A stretch of 64,000 nucleotides of DNA from Hanleya hanleyi (lineage: Eukaryota; Mollusca; Polyplacophora; Lepidopleurida; Hanleyidae): the NCBI GenBank assembly GCA_036873755.1, contig JAVTVY010020419.1:17585-81584 (forward strand). Direction: 5' to 3'. Within the stretch, counting starts at the first letter, position 1. Each line of letters starts with the position of its first letter. Below are positions 21,891 through 33,246 of the stretch, piece after piece. Below the pieces are notes generated by a model, which ran no database searches, was not told the origin of the DNA, and was given only the letters and a program-made list of their open reading frames with translations. The position numbers and the translations under genes were made by a program.

Positions 21891-23710
21891 TGTCTGGGTG
21901 GTGTTTGGTGATGATGGGAGAGATAGTCCCGAGTTAAGGAGAATACATGTACAGGATATAATTGTACGTGACGAGGGGGTTTCTTCTGATCAGGGGATAT
22001 TAAATCCGGAGCCTGAATTTGGTCAGGAGTAGAGCACGACCCACCGCAGATATTGCTGAATGATAATGTGATAAATAATGTAATTCAGGGGGAAGAATTT
22101 GAAGAACCCGTGATAAATAATGAAGTTCAAGGAGAGGAACCTGAGGAACACTTACAGAACTTTGATGAGCCAGTAGAATTAGAAAATCTACCGGAAGAAT
22201 TAGAAAATCTTGATGAGCCCTTAGAAAATATTGGGGAGCCCTTACAGAATCTTGACGAGCTCTTACAAAATCCTGGGGAGCCATTAGAAAATTTTGGGGA
22301 ACCATTAGCAGATCCTGTGATAGAGCAGGCACATCTTGACAGCGATGAAGAGGAGGCCCCGCCCGACCCATTTGAGTATGACCTTTTTATAGATCAAGTA
22401 GTTGATAATCAGGATTTAGTAGATGAACTTGTTGATGAGGCTATAATAGATGCAGATCTTATGCATAACGAAGAAATAACGATGGCTATGATGAATGCCA
22501 CCCGTCCTGAGAAATTTTCTGGAGGTGCACATGAAGATGCTAGAATTTGGTTACAACAATTCGAAATCTTTTTGAATTTAAATGGTATTCATGATGATCA
22601 AAAGGTACAATATTTTCAGCTCTTAACTAAGGATGCTGCGGAACTATGGATAACATATTTGCCCGACGCTCAGCGCGAAGACTGGCCACGATTGCGCCAG
22701 GCTTTTGAAAATAAATACTTAAACATGAGACAGATGTTTAATTTGGAGACCGCTTTCTATGCCTTAAAGCAAGGTTCGTCACAGGCGACTGGGGCTTTTA
22801 TTGATTCAGTGGTGCAGCTGGCCTGTCGATTAGGGAAGACGGATGACGTCACTAAATTGCAGATTATCCGAGGTTTGAGACCTGAAATAGGGTGCCAAAT
22901 GATCATGCAGAATCCGGCTGATTTGGAAAATTAGCGGAAATCTCTACACAAATGGCACAAGCAAACCAGCCACAATCAGAGACATTAGGAAATTTAAAGG
23001 TCGAAATAGACCAACTTAGAGGACAGATAGCCGCTCTTGCGAAAGATGTGCGGACACACAAGCGTTATAAATATAACCAGAGACCGAGGGAGTGTTATCA
23101 GGGGTATCGACACAATGGAAATGGACAAAATAGGAACCCTCAAGGTAATGGACATTACCAAAATCAAAGCCAGAAGAGGGGTGGCAGATCAAATAGAGGG
23201 TGGAGAAGAAAGCCAACATACCGCTATTATTATAGATCTAGTGAAAGTAAAACAACTGTGTATTTTTATGATTATAAAAGAGTGAGCCCACCAAAACGCT
23301 TAGGAGTGACCCCTAAACCTCAAGTTGACGAGTCTACACAGACTCAAGACATTGTTCAACCCGATCAAATCGATGATCCGGGGGATTTTGAAAATGTCGG
23401 GCAGCCAGTTCAAAACAAAGATATGACTGTGGACCGAGGGTATATTGTGAGCAAAGAAATAGTTACATCCATGATACCCAGGCCAACTGATGAAGAATTA
23501 CTGCAAAATAAAGTTAGGACAATTGAGAATGGCTCAAAATACAAGAAAGATGAAAATGGGAAGATCCATTACTATGTGATATACGCAGATCAGACAAATA
23601 AGAAAATTGGGACTTGGATTCCTGAAAATGAATTATCGGTAGACGATAAAGAAATAATTGTAGAGAAGAATATTCGTATTTTAAGACAAGCTCCAAATGT
23701 TTATATTTGA
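21787..23710 (+). pseudogene. Gag of an LTR-type element, two frameshifts
   Basis: Reads in three overlapping frames: 21787-22032, 22053-22934 and 22952-23710. A one-base shift near 22030 and a one-base loss near 22933 separate them. The N-terminus is acidic with repeated E-P-L-E-N-L-type units of about 8 residues. The centre has a retrotransposon Gag capsid signature: RPEKFSGGAHEDARIWLQQF, then A-A-E-L-W-I-T-Y-L and W-P-R-L-R-Q-A-F. A coiled coil and a basic, Q/N/R-rich segment follow. The C-terminus (about 23500-23690) has W-I-P-E-N-E-L, which looks like a chromodomain-type fold. A chromo-like module at the end of Gag is unusual. No zinc knuckle is seen. Two breaks mean this copy is inactive unless they are assembly errors. 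Confidence 0.7.
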
Positions 23711-24831
23711 AGACTTATTAGATTAATGACTCACCAGGGATGAATGACCTTTGCTCCTATCCTCGCAGATTAATGTGTATATTAATGAAGGCGGTGGTTA
23801 TGTTTTAGTGAGGTGGCAATTTACCTACAAACTGACTATCTGGATTGTATTTTCCGTTCAGAAAATTTACAAACTAGGAGAGACAACATTGAACCAATTG
23901 AGATTGAATTAATAGTGGAGATAATTCGTTGTGTGATTGATTAGAAATTCCCAATGATAGTTGAGGTATAGTGATGATTTTGGCCATGGATAAAGGTCTA
24001 TTTACACTATGTCAGGGTACTCTGTCCGTGATAACTATGGAAAAATGACATGTCTAAATAATGGAAGTAATGAGCCATTGGAGAAATGAAGAGTGATGAA
24101 ATATTTGATGTCGAATTTGAATATAAATTAGAGAAATGAATTCGTGAAATGGAGAGTTAATTTACGAAGTCTGACGACAATGAATAACAACGTACTTATC
24201 TGTTGACTGTTAAGTATTGATATTACGGACGTTGGCATAGAGATCTGTAAGAGCATTTGATGTTGGGCTCTTTACGAGACGCCATATGGGATTAAATAAT
24301 CACTAAATCATTGAAGAGTGTTTGAGATAAAATAATTTTGACCGTACGCGGGCGAGTCGCTTCCCCCCCAAGATGATATGATGAAGTTGTAATAATTGCG
24401 ATGTCGAATTTATGAAATATGAATTGAGTAATGAAAATATTTGACAATGAGGAATTGAAGTGTCTGATATCTGATGTTTGATGATAGCAATTAAGAGTTG
24501 AAATTTTTGGAGGTAGCGTTGCGGTGGTAGTGTAACGACATTTAAATCCACGAGACGTGGCTTTGTTCTGAATTTCGCTACGGCGTTGTGCCAAAATCAG
24601 TCATTTTATATAGAGAACATGGAAATATGATGAGATCGGTTGAAATACTAGATTAATAGATAGTGAAAGACGTACGCATGTCTAAGATTTCGATAATACG
24701 AAGAACGAAACTGGAGATCTCTAACTAGAATGAAATTTCAGTCAAATTTTTCAAATAATAGATGCAAACGTATCTTTGAATAGTTGTCTATGGGTAGCGG
24801 TGAATACTATTTACATTTGCTTAGTTTTAAA
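23711..24831. other. Non-coding interior of the LTR-like insertion
   Basis: No RT, RNase H or integrase motifs were seen on either strand. The sequence is AT-rich. Confidence 0.5.
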
Positions 24832-25037
24832 GGGGAATGTTATCACAATTTTTGAAAGGCTAAAACCAATAAAAAGCAGTTCCCTGTTGCCTGCTTTATT
24901 TTTTAGAATTATTTTCAAAATTTTAGCGATGATGCAATATTCTGAAATACGGCTCCAAAGTGCCTGATTTTTACCCCCAGTAAATCCGCCCGGCGATTAC
25001 CCTGTGACGTCACACAGTGAAGCGGCCAAAGTCAAAC

Positions 25038-25312
25038 ATGGCGGATAACACAGACAGCGGTACAAGCTCTGACACAGATTCCGATTTCAGCGTTAACCAC
25101 GTTGAAGACTGTAACGTTGGAGATTATACAGGTCTTGGAACTGAATAGAATGTAGAGGCAGTAAGCGATCATGAAACTAAAGGAGAAGGAGAATCTATCG
25201 AGTCATATAGATTTGAGCCATATGTACAAGCGGTCAAACTGGGTCGTCCTGATGTCAGGCCTGTTTCAAGCCTGTGGCAGGCCGTGTCAGGCTGTGGCAG
25301 GCCGGTTTAAAT
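25038..25312 (+). pseudogene. Acidic reading frame with Y-x-F-E-P-Y motif
   Basis: Begins MADNTDSGTSSDTDSDF, meets a TAG at 25146-25148, then continues in the same frame with GEGESIESYRFEPYVQ. The combination resembles the N-terminus of proteins with a P2X7-type cysteine-rich domain that I have seen near mobile elements in invertebrates. That link is recollection only. The C-terminal domain is absent. Confidence 0.35.
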
Positions 25313-26529
25313 ACACTGATTACATGCTTTATACACGAAATTACAACTATCTGTGATCTTACAATAATATTGATACATTTCTGCTTTTATCTGGCATTTT
25401 TTTAGGCATAAATCAGTTATTATAATGCACAGGATCGTAAATTTACTCTTCCGTGCTAAAAAAACTTCTAAATAATATAGCAAAAAGGAAACTAGGCCGG
25501 CTTGGCTTATTGTGGATGTCACTATAATATATATATTCATTTAAAATCTACAGATAATTTGTTATTTTAAGAGCATACTATGTAGTTATTTACGCCTTTA
25601 TTTTTCTATGTGTGTGTTTATTGACATTGTATGGTTCATTATTTTTCAATTCTTACGGGACGGACAGATTGTTATACCGTGGCAGGCCGGCTTATTTACA
25701 TTGCTTACGTGCTTAATTTTATTATGTGTTTGTCAATTATTGCTAGCGATTTGATGTTAAAACGAGAGCTAATCCATACCTGTGGATAAGTTCTCTCAAA
25801 TGAAAACAAAGTTTAAATTCCAAAGGAAGCTATTTGATGTTGAAACAATAACTAACTCACCTGTGGAGAAGCCCAGTTTATTTCTTTTGGACACCCTGTT
25901 GCTGAACGCGCGACGTTAAACCTTAATTCTCTCACTCTCCCTCTTGGACACCCTCACATAAAAAATTGTTTGCTTCACACCTTTCTGTTAGTTTCAGTTA
26001 CTCTTCCGGGTGATCAATTTCAATTTATTGTATCAAAAAAAAATAGAATGTATGTGCTCACATGGAGATACAAAAAGACACCAAATAATCAGGATAAGCT
26101 GGTGACAGAAGTGAATTTCCTATATACGGGGATAAGTTGATTAAAAGTACATTGATTATTACAGTTCAGTTAATAGCTGTAAGACGGGGCATATGATGTA
26201 GGATTCATGATTGGCTGTTCGATCACTCCGTGGGACTGATGCAAAATTTCAAGAGTGGAAGATTAAATCTTCGGTAGAGGAGACGATGGAAGCGGTGTGG
26301 GCCCAAACATCCAGGGAGATTTACAGTGCTTGTCTGCGGGAACGGTTTGTCGCTTGCCGAGTCCACGAGGTCGGTCGTACCTGTATAACTCACGCACTCC
26401 GGCAGACTGAGGGGTTGTCTATTTTCTCTTTCTGATAAAGATTTATTTGTCTTGATCCTGGAAATAGCTTCTTTCAGTATAGGGGGATATCCACACATTC
26501 TTGCCATCTCTGTTGTTGCATAGCTGTCG

Positions 26530-26817
26530 TCAGTCTAGTGAGCGAAATAAATGCGAGACCATTTCGTTGGCTTTCCCCACGTGTTTTGCACAAATTTCGT
26601 CGAATTTCTCCCCGATTTTTTCCCCGTTTGGCCACGAGTGCAACTTGAATCCATCTCCATTCGTGTTGCTACACCCTCCAACAACACACCGACGAGGTAT
26701 GATGCCTCCAAAGTACGAGAATGCAGTCGAAAAATCGAAAAATATTGGAGCAGATTTTACTTGTTTACGTATGCTAATGCTAATGCTATGGCGGACTGGT
26801 TCACTCTGTGACGTCAT
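26530..26817 (-). pseudogene. THAP zinc-finger fragment
   Basis: The 95-codon minus-strand frame contains RRCVVGGCSNTNGDGFKLHS followed by W-P-N-G-E and further basic and hydrophobic residues. C-x4-C followed by an F-x-L-H-x-W/F-P segment is the first half of a THAP DNA-binding domain. The second half (the central W and the C-x2-H pair) is degraded or out of frame after about 26570. THAP domains sit at the N-terminus of P-element and Kolobok transposases. Confidence 0.6.
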
Positions 26818-26981
26818 GGGTCAAAGGTCACCGCTTTGACAGGCTCGTGGTAGGAACGCGTTTAAATCGCCAAATTTACCGTCTTGAAGTTCGGAGATCG
26901 GGGAGAAAACTATATAGTCGATTTCTTATAGTATCAAGGTATATATTAACGTTTACATAGGTCCGGCGATAACATTCCCCT

Positions 26982-29670
26982 TTAAGGTTAAGATGGGGAC
27001 AGATTGTTTTGGAGGAGGCAATTCCTTGTTCTTTTGCCTAGACTTACGGAGCATGCGCATAAAGAATATGATAATTATGGGTTATTGTCTGGGAAAGTGA
27101 ATAGTGTGAGAATCTCTAGAACTAAGCGGACGACATAATGTTGAAATTATGAAGATATATGATGATTATGTATTGTTTGATGATGAAATGTGCCCCATAA
27201 TGATAATTCAGATTTGTAGAAAAAGAAGACCGGGAAAGGCTAGCGTAAGTATAGCCTAATTCTGCTTGTGTTTTGCAGATAAGAGACGAGACTCCCTGAA
27301 AACGTTGAAGGTCCAGTTTAACTGTTTGTTTCAATGAGCTAGGGCTAATGATTGAAATGCCGATAGATTGAGTTCCAAATTTTGATGCATCAGATTTGAA
27401 GTTTTTTTCTATTGGAATATTCATTTTGCCCAAGGTTAAGGATCTATGTGTACTTGACTATGGTTAGTCAGTTCACATAAAACAAACCAACGTATGGTAT
27501 ACAAGTTTTGTTTAGGTCGTTATTGGAGTTTTCCAGACGACAAAGAAATCTCACCAGTACAAAGTGAGGGACATGTTTTAAAGAAATCTGATTCCGGGAA
27601 ATACGTGGCTAGTTTTCAAGGACGATAATTGCATTTGATACGTACTCCTAAAAGATACTCTAAAGATAGAGCTGACTGATTCTGCTTGAAATGAGTACAA
27701 TTAAATAAATATGCTACGCGAATATTGATATATCGAAGTTTATCGAATTATATAACTCGAATTGAGGTGCAGGAGAAACTGGATTTGCATTTAATGTTTT
27801 CCTGCTCAGGCAAGCCTAGTAATAGGTCTCGCTTTCTTAACAAGTCATCATTATAGATGAACTGTTTTTCTGGTCGGTGATTGGAGTTTGTGCTTGGTTT
27901 GCAATTACAAACGTCTAGTCCGTCATCCATAATGCAGCCGTCGTCCATTAGAGAATATCCGCGTCCAGAATCGGAAGAAACAAACATATTTTTGAAGTAG
28001 TTTTCTCTTTAGCAGTGCAAAAATTGGTTGATCATGTTATTTGAATAATTCCATAATTTGAGACCTCTTCAACACAGGAGGATGTGTGTATCGGAAGTCG
28101 GTGAAGAGCGAAAGGCTGATCCAGGGCCCGGAATAGCTATTTCTCACTTCGCTGAACACGCTCCTATATATCAACTAATGAGTTTTAAAATTGACATTTA
28201 TAGTTCTGTATTTCAAAATTATATGATCTAATGTGATCTTACTTCAAATGTCTCACCACTAGGTCTGAGTGACGTAGAGGTGGCACATCCTTTCGGTTCC
28301 CATAGAATCAAATTTCCTCTTTTTCTAGTCTCATAGCACGAAATTGGCAAATGGAAGCCAATGAGGCCTGCAAATATACTGTTTTAACAAATTGGCAAGT
28401 TACCCATACATCTCTGTATGCAGAGGCAGTTATGTTCACCTCCCTCCAAAATCACGTCATTTAATCAAAATGTTTTGCATTCTATGTATGAAGCCTAGTA
28501 TACCTTTTGTAAATGTTCATTATATTCACTCAAATGTCTTTATTTGACAGACATTGACAATTTAATGATTATCTTCTTCATACGTAGTGAGTACCAATTT
28601 GTAAATGTTTTGGATTTCTGATGACGTTGTTGTCCAGTGTTTTCTCTGACCTACAACTGGAGGCATCTTTTCTTTTATGGGTAAGATATCCCGAGTTCAG
28701 TCTTGTGCTCCTCAAAGGGACACACAAATAATTTTAGTGTATAAGATAAGTTGGAATAGTGAAATGGTCTGTAGAGATTGATGTTGCGGGTTCTTGGTTG
28801 ATATTGATGCATAGCATGTTGCCTGGTGAAGTAGGTTTGGTAGATGTTTGCTAATTGATGACAATTATATAAAACCTTGGAGACATGACGTACGCAAGAA
28901 TATTGGTTCTATTGAAGAAGTGACAAAATTTGCAGCGAAAGGAAAATTGACAGTGTATGATCACGTTTATTGGAAAGTGATATCATTCTTATAGCACGCT
29001 TTTGTAGCAGAAACAACGAATTTAGATGGCTTGAGTACGTAGTACCCCATAGAATATTTCCGTACGATAGATAAGGGACGATCAGAGAGTAATATAGTAC
29101 TTTATAACCACTGGTAATTGGAGCTATACTGAGTGTAATCCAACAGTAATATGATTGTCATGATTTGTTCTCAACCATGGAGTCAATTACCCATATGTAT
29201 GCACATTCAACAAAAAAAAACAAAAAAAACAAAACATAACACTTAGCTGTTTGTACGGTCCGAACACTCGTGCCCAACTACACTTTGACAGAAAATCGAT
29301 AAGCGACTTTGGCGCTGGATGTGCCAAATGTTCATAAAGCCATTACTGCCTATCGTAATATTCTAGCAATGACTATTACACAAGGGGAAAAGGCGCACCG
29401 CATGGCAGCATGTTTGCCGATAATCCGCGAAATGGTTGTGTACTTTTACAATTTTGATTATTATCTTTGGTTATTAATTGGTTATCATGTAGCCCCACGG
29501 TTCTCCTTCATCTATAACAGGAGATGGATCTAACCTAATCCCTGGTTAGGGTACAGAAGGTACTGCCAGGTGAATGCCACTCTTCAGAAAACAAAAAGGC
29601 GTTTGGCAATCGACTTGAATTGCAGCTGAACATGGGAACATGTCGTTTGGAGGAGGCAAAGTTGGTCACA
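26982..29670. other. Non-coding 3' part of the LTR-like insertion
   Basis: No gene supported. It holds the 75-bp repeat at 27903-27978 and an A-rich run near 29210-29240. Confidence 0.5.
27903..27978 (-). repeat. Second copy of the 17274-17348 segment
   Basis: About 90 percent identical to 17274-17348. Both encode GRGYSLMDDG on the minus strand. Confidence 0.8.
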
Positions 29671-29674
29671 ATAA

Positions 29675-31849
29675 TAATTCACACTTTTTAGGATGGCAAA
29701 TAATTTGACTGGGGTTCTTCCAAGTTCACCAAGGACTGCATAATTAGTCGCTTTGGAGTGGACTCCTAACATTTTTTTACAATACTTATTCTGAACAACT
29801 TCAGTCTCATTTTCCTTTCTAAGGATAACTTCCACATTTCCAGCATCTAAAGATTTGTTCAAATAGCCAATCCATATCTCAGAACCATACAGTAACATGG
29901 GTTGGATAATACAGTCAAACAATTTACAGGTTATGTTAATGTTTAGTTCAGTGGGATTGACGGCATTTCTGAGGCAGAACAATGCCTTCTTGGCTCTGCT
30001 AGCAAGGTTCTCTATGGCAGAGTTAAAATGACCATTTGCATGAAGCACAACTCCAAGATAGGTGTATTTGTTTACACATTCTATCTGATCTTTACCGATA
30101 CAAAATTTGTGATTACGGCTTCTATTACTTCCAAAAGCAACTATTTTTGTTTTTTTGATATTCACCGACAGACCTCAATCTGTGAGGTATATGCCAAGTT
30201 TATCAAGTTTCCGCTGTAGGTCATTTCTATCCAGCGATAACATTACGATGTCATCAGCATATGCTAAACATTGAACATACTCACTCCAGATACGAGGGGA
30301 GTTGTTATTATGACTATCAAATTCTAATAACAGGTCATTAATATAGATATTAAACAAAATCGGACTTAAAATATTACCTTGGTGTACACCCCTACCTACA
30401 GGGAAGGTGTCACTCATACAGGTGTTGGTTTTAACTCTAGACTGACTGTGGAGATACATATTTTTAATAGTATTATATATATTACCCGATATACCAGCCT
30501 TTTGGAGTTTCAAGAAAAGTCCTTCATGCCACACCGAATCAAAGCTTTATTAAAGTCAATAAAGCAGGTATAAAGCTTTTGCTTTTTCCGAATATATTTG
30601 TCCATCAAAGTTTTCATTACAAAAATATGGTCAGCTGTTCTATTGCCCTTTTTGAAACCTAACTGGGACTTGGAAATTAGACCATTTTTATCTGCATAGG
30701 ATACTAATCTATTATTAAGGACAGAGCAGAATAATTTGCCCACGCAACTATTCAGGGTAATGCCCCTGCAGTTGTTTGGATCTAACATGTTACCATTTTT
30801 ATGAACTGGAACTACCAAACCGGCTGCCCATATTTTTGGGAATTGACCCAAGGAAAGGACATTATTGAATAAGCGGAGAAGGATCTCGTTAATATATGGA
30901 TAGGCGGCAGAAATCATTTCATTACTAATGCTATCAGCACCACATGCTTTATTGCGTTTGAGTGTTTTCACTACTTCCGAAATTTCTTTCTCAGTTATGA
31001 TATAATTTAACTCAGAGAAGGATGGGCAGCTTTCCAAGTTGGATAATTCCTTTGTTACTTCCATTTCCTGGGCCTCATTTATTAAATGCACATTTGAGCT
31101 ATGCAGGTTTCTATAATGGTCGAACCAGGTATTCATGTCTATTTTACTTGTGCTTTTATCTGAATTGGCTTGTTTTAACTTTTTTAGGGAGTCCCAGCAT
31201 TTTGTGGGGTCTCCATTTACGGAATGATTTAAATCATTCAGTAATTTCCGTCGATAATTTGATTTACAATGTCTAACCTTCTGTCTATATTGTTTTTGCT
31301 TACTGAAGTATTTTGCCTTAATTTTTCGATTTAAAATGTCCCTGTTAAATGCATTGTTCAAACTAGACATTTCTTTGCGCAAGTTTTTTACAATCTTTAT
31401 CATACCATGGTTTGTCAATATGGTCACTTTTCCTGGATAATAGAAGTGGGGAACTGATTTTTTGTATGCTGTGGTCAGCTGCCTGTGTAAGTAAATCACC
31501 TAAATGTGCTGTACTTAACTCAACATTGGTTTGCTCTATATCCTTCAGTATATCTGAGGAGCTTATAAGATTTGACAAGTGATAGCCAAAATTTGAGGCC
31601 TTTTCCTTGTCCCAGATATATTTTGGAGGTAATGGGTAGGAAGCAGGGGGTGGTAGGTTTGAGGTTAAATTGGATTGTCTCCACAGTCCAGTTTTGAGTT
31701 TTACAGATTTCGTGAAAGATTGGAGAATGAAGTTTGTTTTGTCTAATGCCATGTAGTTTTTGAATCAAGCCGTTAATATTCCAGACTCCGATTCTCACAG
31801 CATTTGTACATGTAGTATACATTATGGGTGTACAAATTTTGAGTAGCAC
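29675..31849 (-). pseudogene. CR1-like LINE ORF2 (endonuclease remnant and RT)
   Basis: Minus strand. The start of an AP-type endonuclease is visible (VRIGVWNINGL near 31790). Most of that domain is missing and the reading passes to the inter-domain segment with K-P-W-Y-D-K-D-C-K near 31400. The RT follows: KRNKACGADSISNEMI, VVPVHKNG, CRGITLNSCVGKLF, and a first catalytic block F-I-D-F-N-K-A near 30560 where one base is lost. The next frame has GVHQGNILSPILFNIYINDL and the catalytic AYADDIVML near 30250. A TGA at about 30175, where a conserved tryptophan is expected, interrupts the thumb region. The frame then continues to the insertion point at 29675 (the open frame runs on by chance to 29584), and the C-terminus lies at 19.84-20.41 kb. 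In life, ORF2 nicks DNA and primes reverse transcription. This copy is dead. Confidence 0.85.
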
Positions 31850-33246
31850 TTTTCGAGTGAGATTTTCGGAAGGACTGAGTGTAGAGATGGAGGACCTTCG
31901 TTCGAGGTAAATTATACAATAATATCTTCAGATACATAATGGGTTTTAAGAAGGTAATACCTTGTTCAGTATAACACCATTTAAGAGTGGGTTGAAATTC
32001 GAATTACATGTACAATACACATACATAAATTCATCATTATGGCACATAGAGACGGTCGAGTGTCAGTAATTTAACAAGGATTAAATTCAAAGATCACAGC
32101 TAGAACTCCTTAACATGTTAGGGTAAATCTCTGGTTGTTCATCAATCACAAAATTACATACATTAGATTACAATAATAAAATTACATTAGACAATCTTTT
32201 ATCACACAGATTTGACTAAAATTTTGATAAATAATTAAAATATTCATATTCAGACAGGTCTAGAGTTTTTACTCCGAATAGGTAAGACAAGCAACTAAGC
32301 GCATAATTAAAATGCATAAGATATAGGAATCAAAACCACATTCCTGAATTTGATTACAAGAAATCAATAGTATGATCAATGAATTATTACATATTATCAA
32401 TTAGATCAGGAGATAGGACAATTACCAGACTAGACTACAATGGTAAAATTACATTAGTGAGTTTTTTATCACACAGATTTGACTTAAATTTTAGATAAAT
32501 AATTAAAATATTCACATTCAGACAAGTCTAGATTTTAAATTCTGACTAGGTAAGTCCAGCGACTAAGCGCATAGTTAAAATGCATAAGATATAGGATTCA
32601 AGACCACATTCCTGAATTTGATTACCAGAAAAGAATAGTACATGTATAATCAATGATTACATATTATCAATTAGATCAGGAAATTCAATTGTTCCATATT
32701 GCAATTACAGGTTACCTACATTTAAATCTGGATACATAGGACAGTTACCGGATTAGGTTACAATAATAAAATTACATTAGTGAGTTTTTAATCACACAGA
32801 TTTGACTAAAATTTTAAATAAATGATTAAAATATTCACATTCAGACAGGTCTAGATTTTATATTCTGACTAGATAAATCTAGCGACTAAACGCATAATTA
32901 AAATGCATAAGATATAGGAATCAAGACCACATTCCTGAGTTTGATTACAAGAAAAGAATAGTATAATCAATGAATTATTACATATTATCAATTAGATCAG
33001 GCGATTGTTCCATATTGCAATTACGGGTTCCACCCCAGTTAATAGCACTTTTTGTCAGTTTGGACAACTTGTAGAACAGGGGGCTATATTTATCAATCTC
33101 ATTAGTTTTATCATTCAGAATATGGTGTTGACTATCTTCGCTTAAATTGTAAAGTACATGTAAGCTAAGTACAACCTACAGTTTGGTTAAATGAAAGCTA
33201 ACAATGGTCAAGATTATATCAGCTAAAAAAAAAAAAAGTCAGGCTA
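31850..33246. other. Gap between LINE ORF2 and ORF1
   Basis: About 1.4 kb of AT-rich DNA with no coding sequence. Three tandem units occupy 32150-33010. CR1-like ORF1 and ORF2 are normally close together, so this gap is probably an insertion or expansion. Confidence 0.6.
32150..33010 (+). repeat. Three tandem AT-rich units of about 270-320 bp
   Basis: The landmark ATAAAATTACATTA occurs at about 32174, 32444 and 32764. Each unit ends with TATTATCAATTAGATCAGG. The third spacing is longer because of an extra 50 bp. Confidence 0.85.

Larger units (their letters stand above)
24832..26981. mobile_element. TTAA-flanked Kolobok-like element
   Basis: TTAA lies on both sides (24828-24831 and 26982-26985). 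The termini AGGGGAATGTTATC and GATAACATTCCCCT form perfect 14-bp inverted repeats. The interior has a THAP-type zinc finger on the minus strand near 26560-26700. TTAA target duplication plus THAP is the signature of Kolobok. A full transposase is not visible, so the element is decayed or non-autonomous. Confidence 0.75.
20417..29670 (+). mobile_element. 9.25-kb LTR-like insertion splitting a LINE
   Basis: The segment starts TGTCATATC and ends GTTGGTCACA (TG...CA). It is flanked by ATAA at 20413-20416 and 29671-29674, and it interrupts a LINE ORF that is in frame once the segment and one ATAA are removed. The sequence AAAGTTGGTCACA occurs both at the right end and at 21679-21691, where a primer-binding-like TGG follows. 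It encodes Gag but I see no protease, RT or integrase. I could not find a full 3' LTR matching 20417-21691, so the right end may be rearranged. Confidence 0.65.

Noticed and set aside
27122..27433. A minus-strand frame considered as an envelope-type ectodomain
   Set aside because: No signal peptide, cleavage site, fusion peptide or membrane anchor can be seen in it. Support is insufficient.
28400..29670. 3' LTR matching 20417-21691
   Set aside because: Only the last 13 bases match. The rest could not be aligned by eye, so I did not annotate a 3' LTR.
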